Shown here piece after piece: positions 29,825-38,440 of a DNA stretch of 64,000 nucleotides. The notes below the pieces were generated by a model. That model searched no databases. It was given only the letters and a program-made list of their open reading frames with translations, and was not told the origin of the DNA. Position 1 is the first letter of the stretch; each line of letters begins with the position of its first letter. The stretch lies in NCBI GenBank assembly GCA_051710585.1, contig JBPESP010000005.1, forward strand, positions 62,001 through 126,000, read 5' to 3'. Both the position numbers and the translations under genes were made by a program. The DNA comes from JBPESP01 sp051710585 (GTDB lineage Bacteria; Pseudomonadota; Gammaproteobacteria; Enterobacterales; Enterobacteriaceae).

Positions 29825-30250
29825 GAACAGCGGGCTGAATTAAAACGGTAATTATACACACTCTAATGTACGTGAAGATATATTCGCTATACTGCTCCCT
29901 GAAGATTAGCCCCATGAATACGGTGGCATATTGCACTCCTTCACTGCAATCTACATAACAGCCAACACACTATTATAACTTGCTTTTATATCTCATTCTC
30001 CAGAATTAAACCTTCCGTAACCTTGAAGCGCTCAAGGAGGTGACGTACTTTATTCCTCCTTCACTACTACTAGTGAAAACTGAATTGCCTTATCTAAAGC
30101 TGATACCTTACCGTCTCAAAGAGAGTTAGTCTGTTTTATATGTATAATCCGGCAGAATAACAGCGATGCTTATAATGAGTCTTCTTAAACGTAGTAGTTA
30201 TCGGCCGCTACCGGCACTAATTTCATTAGTTTGTTCCACGTCGACATGTA
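29825..30250 (+). pseudogene. ycfH: Decayed ycfH (TatD-family metallo-hydrolase)
   Basis: Fragments NVREDIFAILLPED then GGILHSFTAIYITANTL fit YcfH DARADTLAILREEK and GGVLHCFTEDRETAGKLL. FIPPSLLLVKTELPYLKLIP fits YVPLDRLLVETDSPYLAPVP, and NFISLFHVDM fits NFARLFHID. Stops and frameshifts occur throughout. It lies just upstream of the ptsG relic, as in E. coli. The family are metal-dependent deoxyribonuclease-like hydrolases. Confidence 0.8.
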
Positions 30251-30814
30251 ATCCTTCCTCAAAGCTAATTGATATAGATAACTTTATTATTTTATTTTAA
30301 ATAAATTTAAATAGTGTTAGTTATTAAAATAACGATACTTGGGTGTATCGAAAAGGAAATGTCTGATAGCACCATACCTGAGTAAATCTCTGCTACTGTC
30401 AGACATCTATCCGCTATCTGATCGTCATCATACATGACGTCATTGTCAATACAATGACGTAATTATAGAAGCAGCTTAAACTGCCGATTAAGCCCGAACG
30501 CTTTCTTTGTCGGGATAATTAAGAATACCCACAGACCTTACGGCACCAATTTACTCCCGATACGACATCTGATATATTAGGATTATAATATTGAATAAAA
30601 AAAATTATATTGCAGAATAATGTATTCTTTCACCTATAAAAGATTGCTAACTCAGTAATAAGTGGTTATTTCTATGTCTGCTTGCTGCCAGTATTTTATG
30701 GAAAAAGTTTCGCTAATTTAACTGACTACTGGCCGCTATCTAGAATATTATCCAAAAAAAATAAAAGGATTTTTTATCAATCTTCAGCTGGTTTTTTTAG
30801 TTAGCGTACGTGAC

Positions 30815-31610
30815 ACAATATTTTACCAATAAAGACGGCGTTTCAGGCCTGGTTATAGTGAAAACCTACGATATTATAACAACTATTGCTGTCTTGGCGT
30901 TATTTATTTTACATTTGACGATAAATAAGAACGCCATCAAATATCTGGCAGATAAAAGAATTTTTAGGATTGTTACTAGAACCATCGCTGCATCGGTATT
31001 TAACCACTTCGAGCACATCAAACTGTCAGAATATCTCGGTTTCTTTGCCGATAAACCTTTTTTATGCCGATCACTTTAAGTTAATGGATTCTGCTCAACC
31101 AGATGCTATCGTTTATCTCGAAGAGATATTGGGGTCAGCACTATCCAAGATTTTATTCACTGAGCATCTATTACTTAACTATAATCCGATAGTAGTCTTT
31201 ACGATTTATGGCGTAATAAAGAGATTACTGGTGCCGTTCGGGCTGCAGTATACCTAGAATGTTATTCTTTCTAAATGCAGACAAGAAATTTAGCAATGTC
31301 TCAGGTTAGGTTTTTATGATGATGTACCTCTCGTTACTTCGCATGCCAAATTTTATCGCTAATAAGCAAGCTCTTAGGCGACTTTTTTAAACACTAATGG
31401 CAGTATCAAGATTTCTATCACATTGACTGCCTTTTGAGCAGTATTATATAGCGAGCTATATGTCATTCATGCCTTACTGTCTGGATGTGGATATTCCTAT
31501 TTTATATTTTTTCTCGGATGCATGACCATACTAGTTTTTTCTCATGAACTAATCGATTTTTTAACCTCTCAGAGAGAGGCAGCAGTAACTGCATCTAGCT
31601 ATACTTTCAC
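30815..31610 (+). pseudogene. ptsG: Decayed ptsG (glucose PTS permease IIBC)
   Basis: FTNKDGVSGLVIVKTYDI and IKLSEYLGFFADKPF match PtsG FTNNDGVSALAAVVAYGI and IKLPEYLGFFAGKRF. IVVFTIYGVIKRLLVPFGLQ matches [20 protein letters not shown], and SHELIDFL matches SHGLIDFI near 31540. The first 30.8 kb segment stays open for 89 codons, but frameshifts break the whole. The hinT gene follows, as in E. coli. Loss of PtsG suggests glucose uptake by this permease is gone. Confidence 0.88.
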
Positions 31611-31617
31611 TGAGGGA

Positions 31618-31651
31618 AACGTATAGACTATTTTATTATAGTCTATACGTT
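31618..31651 (+). repeat. 14-bp inverted repeat after ptsG relic
   Basis: Arms AACGTATAGACTAT (31618-31631) and 31638-31651 are perfect complements with a 6-base loop. It may be the fossil ptsG terminator, but no T-run follows. Confidence 0.7.
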
Positions 31652-32224
31652 CAACATACCATAAAACTAAATCTAAATACAACTCGACGGCAGGAGATGC
31701 TATGCTTATTGAGTCAATATACTAAAGTAGCAGTGAGCGAGGATGTGGCGCTGTTGAGCACTTGTTGTAGTAACAAGCAAAGATCAAAGATAATTTTAGA
31801 AGTCTTTGACGCTTGTGTCACTTAGCTATGTATCCACGGGGCGGTATAGCGAGAGTCGATCAGATCGGACTGAAAAAGTTAACACGTGGGTGTGGTTTAT
31901 ATGGTATGTTCTAAGGTATAAGCAATTTTGTACCAAATTAGATAATTTAAAAACTCTAATAGCTGTTTACAATAAACAATATAACCCGCGCCAATACAAT
32001 ACCAGTTAGACCAACAATGTGTCGCTGCACCAAAGCCATACTCGCTAAAGCTGGTAAATTTTATCCGTTAAAAACGGATAATACTTTCTTGTTTGCTATG
32101 GTTAATACATCCACGTTGCCTATTCTACATTTAATGAATTTATTTTAATGACCTACCTGGTTGAAAGTAGAGAACTCCCCACTCATACCCTTTTCCTAAC
32201 CAATCAGGAAATAAGGAAGCCATT
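31652..32224. other. Interval between ptsG relic and hinT
   Basis: No gene recognised; in some relatives fhuE lies here. The last 60 bases hold the hinT leader with an AAGGA ribosome site. Confidence 0.4.
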
Positions 32225-32572
32225 ATGCCCGAAGAAAGTATTTTCAGTAAAATTATCCGCCGGGAAATACCCGCTAATATTCTCTATCAGGATAATTTAG
32301 TTACTGCTTTTCGCGATATCAATCCTAAAGCGCCAAGCCATATTTTGATTGTCACTAACACACTTATCCCCACTGCCAATGATGTCACCGCCGACGACGA
32401 AGCAGCGCTAGGACGCTTTTTCACTGTCGCAGCGAACATTGCCAGGCAAGAGGGTATCAATGAAGAAGGCTACCGGTTGATCGTAAATTGCAACCGCCAC
32501 GGTGGCCAGGAAATTTATCATTTACATATGCATCTTTTGGGCGGTAAACCGCTTGGGCCACTGCTGGTTTAA
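32225..32572 (+). CDS. hinT: Purine nucleoside phosphoramidase HinT
   Basis: HIT-family hydrolase of adenosine phosphoramidates and acyl-AMPs. 115 residues; E. coli has 119, the last four being absent here. The start MPEESIFSKIIRREIPA and the HIT active-site motif HLHMH (in YHLHMHLLGG) are intact. An AAGGA ribosome site lies about 8 bases before the ATG. The ycfL relic and lpoB follow in the E. coli order. Confidence 0.96.
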   Translation: MPEESIFSKIIRREIPANILYQDNLVTAFRDINPKAPSHILIVTNTLIPTANDVTADDEAALGRFFTVAANIARQEGINEEGYRLIVNCNRHGGQEIYHLHMHLLGGKPLGPLLV

Positions 32573-32599
32573 TAAGTTGATATAAAAACAGGCAGTTAA

Positions 32600-32800
32600 G
32601 ATGGGTTGGATAGTGACACTATCGCTACTCGCAAACTGTAGCCGCCACCAGAAGAGTAATAACAAGATTAATTTCTCATCATAGCTAGGCGTGCAATTGC
32701 TAGTTATGGATCCATCGCTCTCAGTGCTTGTATTACCGATGCACGCCACCAGTGCTTAGCTTACTACTGATTTGGAGTGGTTTAGAAGCTCTGTAAATTT
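32600..32800 (+). pseudogene. ycfL: Possible decayed ycfL (lipoprotein)
   Basis: Between hinT and lpoB, where E. coli has ycfL, a frame reads MGWIVTLSLLANCS, a lipoprotein-like signal ending in LANC. After a stop it continues QLLVMDPSLSVLV, which resembles PEIVMDGARSHTRVGALTV. Short and degraded, so the assignment rests mainly on position. Confidence 0.45.
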
Positions 32801-33017
32801 ACTTGGTAATAATCTCCCGTATTGGTTATTAATATGTGTCCATTTCCATTAGTACAATGGAAATGATTGGTGGTGTTTATTCCTTTTGACAACATTATAA
32901 CAACTCATCTTACTGCCTAAAGGCGAATGGTCAGTGCAAGTAATGAATGGTAATCCAAAAACAAAACACATCCATTTTTTATCTTTGCAATTAAAAAAAA
33001 TCAATATTGAGTTCATA

Positions 33018-33605
33018 ATGAAAAAGAAAGCCTTCATCCTCCTCACAGTGCTAGTACTAACCAGCTGTACCTCCAGAAAGCCCGCGCCGTCGCTAGCGCT
33101 CATCAAACTCAGTATGCATCCGGTTTCAGTTACGATACAACAACCACCGCCAGCCACCAGCGAACCAATGCCTATACCGCCAAAAATTAAAACCATAGAC
33201 TGGCAGTCTAGCCTATCGTCTCTAGTACAGAAAATGCTAGCGGTAGAGGGAATCAATGATGGTAACGTACTACTAGTCAATACTATGAAAAATGCCACCA
33301 ATGGCAACCTGCAAACTAGTAAAGCCACAGAGACGCTTACAAACCTTATTTTAGCCGGCGGCGGGAAATTTCAAGTTATCGATGCTAAGCAATTAAACGC
33401 GGCACGCCAAAATTTAGGACTTTTTTCATACGATAGTTTAGAATCACGCAGCAAAGCGGTGTGGCTAGCGCGCTATCTTAACGCGAAATATGTACTTTAT
33501 AGCGTTGCTACTGGCGACGTGCAGCAGCCGGGACTCGATCTTCAACTAATGTTAGTAAAAACCGGTGAGATTATTTGGTCCGGTAACAGCATTGCTCAAG
33601 ATTGA
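33018..33605 (+). CDS. lpoB: Penicillin-binding protein activator LpoB
   Basis: Outer-membrane lipoprotein that reaches through peptidoglycan to activate the synthase PBP1b. The frame is open from 32934, but the signal peptide MKKKAFILLTVLVLTSC begins at the ATG at 33018, giving 195 residues. The lipobox LTSC puts the lipidated Cys at 17. A proline-rich linker (PPPATSEPMPIPP) precedes the globular domain, with DWQSSLSSLVQKML, TNGNLQTSKATETL, RSKAVWLARYLNAKYVLYS and LMLVKTGEIIWSG conserved. The linker is shorter than in E. coli. thiK and nagZ, which follow in E. coli, were not found. Confidence 0.94.
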   Translation: MKKKAFILLTVLVLTSCTSRKPAPSLALIKLSMHPVSVTIQQPPPATSEPMPIPPKIKTIDWQSSLSSLVQKMLAVEGINDGNVLLVNTMKNATNGNLQTSKATETLTNLILAGGGKFQVIDAKQLNAARQNLGLFSYDSLESRSKAVWLARYLNAKYVLYSVATGDVQQPGLDLQLMLVKTGEIIWSGNSIAQD

Positions 33606-35362
33606 TACCAATCTACAGTTAACGTATTACTGCACTGCTTACTAACCGTACTATCTAAGAATATCAACCCTTAGCTGGTATCTGAAAAAACTGCTTTCCG
33701 CTACTCAGCGGTTTTTACCTTCTGACGACTAGAGATCAGCTAAAGATTTTAGTCAGCGCCGTCGAAGATATCATTAATAAAGGTGAAAAACATTACAAAA
33801 TTACGAGTCACAGCCTAAAACTAGCATTGCGGACTCTTGCAGAAAGTGCAATATATCTAGATATATTATACCTATAATACATCAATTTCTACAGCAGAAA
33901 AAAGTAACTAATAGCAACGGCCGGCACAAGCCTAGCAGTAGAATTTCAAACTCAGGAAGATCTGAAAATTATTCCATCATAGCAAGACGACATAGCTTTT
34001 CCTGTGCGTTAGGATGACATAGCACAGGAAAAGCTATGTTAGCTGAGGGAGGATCACTAAACGGTAGTACAAACTCATCTTTGGAAGAAAATGGCTGGCG
34101 TACTCCTTTGCATCAAAAGGTTAACTTAGTGCATAAGACGGCCCGGGCATATTCGGCTTCGCTCAGAATGATATTAGATACTCAGCAGATATCAATACTC
34201 AGCAAAAGATCCTCGCCAAATTACTAATAACGCAGGTGGTAATCACAAAAAAAGTCTATGGCTATATCAGGGTGCGGCGATGTAATGAGCGACTATATAA
34301 ATATCAGTGAGTATGTTCATTACTAGCCTCCACGAAAAATCTAGCCGTCCATAATGAGGTTATTGAAGAATGAGAGCAGTATTAGATCTAGGCCTGTGGA
34401 CACACTACACAGTCAACGTCCAGAGCATTTGCAGAACATCTGGGGCCCACATATCATCACAATTAACGCAAAAAGAGCAGCGCAACTGCTGTATAAAAGT
34501 GATATAATTGGAGTGCAGTCAAAAAAAAGACCTTCACCATATGAGCTAAAGGATCTCAATACGCAATAGCTTACCAAGATGGAGACAATAGCCTCCACCA
34601 ACAGAACAGTGATAGTGATAGTGATATCCGACTGTACCATACATTTAATCAGATTGCTACACAAATCTCCTGGAATTGAGATACCTCAATACTCTAGAGT
34701 ATATAGCGATATTCTTTCTGTAAAACAATAATATTGTTGATAATAACGTTTGATAAACATTTGCATATTTGCTACTTCCACCATATCTAGGATACTGATG
34801 GTAGAACTAAAACTACCAATCGGTAGCGCTAACAGGTCATGGTTAGCTCCAGCCTTCTTCTATAGGAGAAGTGCAGACCCCTTCGTAGAAGACCCACTCA
34901 TTAAGCCTGTTAACCAAACTATACAGGTATAAATGAGCAAACAGTGTATCCTCAGCGCTAACCGGATCAATTTTGTTACTCTGTGCCAAATAAGGTGGTA
35001 TGATCGCCCCCAAGCGTGAAATAAATTAAGGTCAATAGCGAGCGGACGGGCATGATGTTAACGATATCTATATGAACTTTACTGAGATAAAAGGACCTTT
35101 CTTCCTTTTTAATTTGTTACAAAATTCAATAGTACCATAAAGGACCTAAATTGTAGTGTAATACGAGATTCACAATCGCGATCATAATTTTGGAAAGGTT
35201 ATGCTTATTACTGAGTTATTTCTTAATTATTTATAATACCTAGTTTTGAAGGCTAACAAAAATACGATTTCTTTTTGATACGATCAATTTTACTAACTCG
35301 TAGTATTAGTCAATACAAAATAACCAGCATCAGTGTGTTTTCTGGCTTTAAAAGCTCTTCTC
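33606..35362. other. Unassigned decayed DNA between lpoB and pgsA
   Basis: No gene recognised. E. coli would have thiK, nagZ, ycfP and ndh after lpoB and tRNA genes beyond pgsA; I could read none. A 71-codon frame at 34354 (with HIITINAKRAAQLLY) is unrecognised. It holds an 18-bp perfect inverted repeat (33990-34039). Confidence 0.4.
33990..34039. repeat. Perfect 18-bp inverted repeat, 14-base loop
   Basis: Arms 33990-34007 (ACATAGCTTTTCCTGTGC) and 34022-34039 are fully complementary. No gene ends here that would need a terminator. Confidence 0.88.
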
Positions 35363-35911
35363 TTAATGTTTAAAAAAATTATCCCGGGCGGCATATAAAT
35401 ATTGGAACATAGACCAGAACGTCAGCACCATCGCGATATGCAGCGCGGCAATACCTATTCCAGAAACGATGCTGTCCGGACGCCACAATAATGCAATCAA
35501 TGCGAACATTTGCGCAGTGGTTTTAACCTTACTAATCCAGGAAACTGCTACGTTGCTGCGTTTACCTATCTCCGCCATCCACTCACGCAAAGCAGAGATA
35601 ATGATTTCACGAGCTATCATCGTCGCCGCGGGCAGCGTAATCCACCATGAATGAAAATGTTCCACAACTAATACTAATGCCATAGCAACCATCACTTTAT
35701 CTGCGACAGGATCGAGAAAGGCACCAAAGCAAGTGATTTGTTTCCAGCGACGAGCCAAAAATCCATCAAACCAATCTGTTACTGCCGCCAAGACAAAAAT
35801 TAACGCGCAACAAAGCGGTGTCCACTTAAAAGGCAGATAGAAAGCAAGTATAAAGAATGGTATCATGACGACACGGAACAGGGTAAGCCAAGTCGGTATA
35901 TTTAGTTGCAT
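35363..35911 (-). CDS. pgsA: Phosphatidylglycerophosphate synthase PgsA
   Basis: Inner-membrane enzyme that joins CDP-diacylglycerol and glycerol-3-phosphate, first step to phosphatidylglycerol and cardiolipin. 182 residues, as in E. coli. The CDP-alcohol phosphotransferase signature is complete: D46, D49-G50, A53-R54, G63, D67, D71. Several membrane helices are visible. It follows uvrC by 58 bases, as in the E. coli uvrY-uvrC-pgsA operon. The ribosome site is weak. Confidence 0.96.
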   Translation of the reverse strand: MQLNIPTWLTLFRVVMIPFFILAFYLPFKWTPLCCALIFVLAAVTDWFDGFLARRWKQITCFGAFLDPVADKVMVAMALVLVVEHFHSWWITLPAATMIAREIIISALREWMAEIGKRSNVAVSWISKVKTTAQMFALIALLWRPDSIVSGIGIAALHIAMVLTFWSMFQYLYAARDNFFKH

Positions 35912-35969
35912 AATACTTTTATAACTATCTGATCGGAATGGAGATTAAAAGTATGTTGCTACATTGGCG

Positions 35970-37799
35970 CTAGTGTTTCAATGCATTAAATATTTTTTCT
36001 GCAAAGGCAATTGAAATACCCGGTACGCGGGCAATTTCTTCAATGCTGGCGTTGCGCAGCGGCTGTAAACCACCCATATATTTCAGCAAAGACTGTCTGC
36101 GTATTGGCCCTACACCCTTAATTAACTCTAGGACGCTTGCGTTTTTTACCTTAGCACGTTTATTGCGATGACCAGTAATCGCATGTTTGTGTGAATCATC
36201 GCGGATATGTTGTATCACATGCAATGCAGGTGCATCCGGTGGAAGCACTATCCCCTCTCCGTGAGGCTGCAAAAATAACGTTTCCAGACCGGCCTTGCGA
36301 TCCACCCCCTTTGCCACACCAAGTAAAACCACACGTGATTTGTCCCAAGGAGCCTTTAACTTTTCAAACACCGCTTTTGCCATTCTCAACTGCCCTTTAC
36401 CGCCATCAATAATTACTACGTCTGGAATTTTTTTTTCTTCTAATACTTTATTGTAGCGACGGTGTAGAACTTGATAAATAGCGGCATAATCATCGCCGGG
36501 TGTAATACCTTTAATGTTATAGCGACGATATGCATTGCGTACTGGCCCATTGCCATCAAAAACAACACAGGAAGCAATGGTCTGCTCACCCATCGTGTGA
36601 CTGATGTCAAAACATTCCATCCGGTTGATCATCTGAATGCCTAAAAGTTTTGCTAGGGCGCCCAAACGCTGATGCACTATTGACTGCTGCGATAATTTTG
36701 TCACTAGCGCCGTTACGGCATTCGTATGAGCCAGTTTTAAGTAACGAGCACGATCACCGCGCGGGTGCGTTTGGATCTGAATCTTCTTGCCCGCTTGTTC
36801 ACTTAATGCCGATGCCAACAACGTTTTTTCCATTAGTGTGAAATCCAGCAGAATCTCTCCTGGTAGTGACCGCATCTGACTACCTTGGAGATAAAATTGA
36901 CCCATAAACGTTTGTACTACTTCTGCAAGTTCAGTACCAGGCGGTACTTTTGGGAAATAACTGCGGCTACCTAACACTTTACCCTGGCGAATAAACAGCA
37001 CATGCATGCAGACAATCCCAGCATTAAAAGAGATGCCAATAACGTCCAGATCTTCCAGATCACCAGAAACAAACTGTTTTTCCGTCATATGGCGTACCGC
37101 TTGTATCTGATCGCGCACGTACGCAGCATCCTCAAAATTTAAAGCACGACTAGCGAACTCCATTCGTTCTACTAGCTGATTAAGGACCTGCTGATCTTTG
37201 CCTGATAAAAATAAACGTATATATTTTACCTGCTGCTGGTATTTCTCATCACTGACTAATCCTACACAAGGCCCAAGACACCGACCAATCTGATATTGTA
37301 GACATGGTCGTGAACGATTGCGATATACGCTGTCTTCACATTGGCGAATTGGAAAAAGCTTTTGTAGAAGAGCTAATATTTCTTTCACCGCAGAACCGTT
37401 AGGAAACGGACCAAAATAGTCCCCTTTCGCACGCTTGGCACCACGATGAAATGTAATACGCGGATGTACGTCACTGCTGAGAAAAATAAAAGGATAAGAT
37501 TTATCATCACGCAGGAACACATTATAGCGCGGCTGATATAGCTTTATATAGTTGTGTTCAAGTAGTAGCGCCTCAGTTTCCGTATGGGTGATGGTCACAT
37601 CAATATGATGAATGCTTTTCACCAGCGCTTCAGTCTTACGGCTGATAACCTTTATTCGAAAATAGCTTGCCAGGCGTTTCTTTAGATCTTTAGCCTTGCC
37701 GATATAAATCACCATACCAGACGCATCATACATCCTATAGACGCCAGGCTGGCTAGTTAAAATGCTTAGAAATTGTTTTGCGTCGAAACTATCAGTCAC
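35970..37799 (-). CDS. uvrC: Excinuclease ABC subunit C
   Basis: Makes both incisions in UvrABC nucleotide-excision repair. 609 residues against 610 in E. coli. It begins with GTG (MTDSFDAKQF) and has GGAG about 12 bases ahead. The N-terminal GIY-YIG domain (PGVYRMYD, VIYIGKAKDLKKRL), a central UVR motif, the RNase H-like domain (MECFDISHTMGE, VIIDGGKGQL) and C-terminal helix-hairpin-helix repeats (IKGVGPIRRQSLLKYMGG) are all present. uvrY upstream is decayed. Confidence 0.97.
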   Translation of the reverse strand: MTDSFDAKQFLSILTSQPGVYRMYDASGMVIYIGKAKDLKKRLASYFRIKVISRKTEALVKSIHHIDVTITHTETEALLLEHNYIKLYQPRYNVFLRDDKSYPFIFLSSDVHPRITFHRGAKRAKGDYFGPFPNGSAVKEILALLQKLFPIRQCEDSVYRNRSRPCLQYQIGRCLGPCVGLVSDEKYQQQVKYIRLFLSGKDQQVLNQLVERMEFASRALNFEDAAYVRDQIQAVRHMTEKQFVSGDLEDLDVIGISFNAGIVCMHVLFIRQGKVLGSRSYFPKVPPGTELAEVVQTFMGQFYLQGSQMRSLPGEILLDFTLMEKTLLASALSEQAGKKIQIQTHPRGDRARYLKLAHTNAVTALVTKLSQQSIVHQRLGALAKLLGIQMINRMECFDISHTMGEQTIASCVVFDGNGPVRNAYRRYNIKGITPGDDYAAIYQVLHRRYNKVLEEKKIPDVVIIDGGKGQLRMAKAVFEKLKAPWDKSRVVLLGVAKGVDRKAGLETLFLQPHGEGIVLPPDAPALHVIQHIRDDSHKHAITGHRNKRAKVKNASVLELIKGVGPIRRQSLLKYMGGLQPLRNASIEEIARVPGISIAFAEKIFNALKH

Positions 37800-37854
37800 T
37801 ACTTAATAAATCTCCATATTAAAAACCCGTAGCGGATGGCTAGACAAGTTAATT

Positions 37855-38440
37855 CTACATCACCTCTGATGTTTATTTACTAAATATCCAATAGTGATAT
37901 CTATTGACTATTTTAAGGCTTAAATTGTGCTACTCTTATATGTTATTAAGCTTCTAACCACGTATAATCATCAGTATAATTTATAATTCCTCATCAGATA
38001 AATATTCAAATGGGATTTCTGCCTGAAACTTCGGTTGACTCAGGGTTATCTGCTGGCGATATCTGACGCAATATAGCGTTTACCGGCGTTGACTGCTTGA
38101 GTAATGTGTATTACACATATCATGCGGCACGGTAGATCTTTGCTGAAATAACCCTCCTCGATTTCATCTAGCGTTATTCTAACGGGTAGAAGCTTTTTGT
38201 GTAAACGGCCAGTGTGATAATTTTTATATCCAGAGAGAAGTGTATGATTTTGCGCATAGCTCTCCAACCCGCCTATCCGCGGGATGTTCATATCTATTTA
38301 ATTAATACGACGTCGATGTAATTACTGTGGCACCACTTCACGGTACCCTAACTACATTTAGCAATGCCTCATCAACAACTTTGAAATCTTTAATATTTTC
38401 AAAATATATCGTATCCCTGCGCACACTAATTTATAGCCAA
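37855..38440 (-). pseudogene. uvrY: Decayed uvrY (response regulator)
   Basis: Fragments from N- to C-terminus match UvrY. LVCAGIRYILKILKISKLL fits LVRAGIRRILEDIKGIKVV; DVVLI then MNIPRIGGLES fits DVVLMDMSMPGIGGLEA; GKRYIASDIASR fits GQRYIASDIAQQ; PFEYLSDEEL(stop)IILMIIRG fits PFASLSERELQIMLMITKG; NLSLKIVNRYHYWIFSK fits NLSPKTVNSYRYRMFSK. The middle part keeps an 81-codon frame, but stops and shifts occur on both sides. UvrY with BarA controls the Csr system in relatives. Confidence 0.93.

Noticed and set aside
30360..30400. Third IS3-type transposase fragment
   Set aside because: Only about 13 bases (GCACCATACCTGA) match the region of copy 2; it can be chance.
32934..33017. Longer N-terminus of LpoB
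   Set aside because: The upstream frame encodes no signal sequence; the lipoprotein signal starts at 33018.
34354..34569. 71-codon ORF between lpoB and pgsA as a gene
   Set aside because: No ribosome site or recognised family, and an opposite-strand frame of similar length; could not be matched to thiK, nagZ or ndh.
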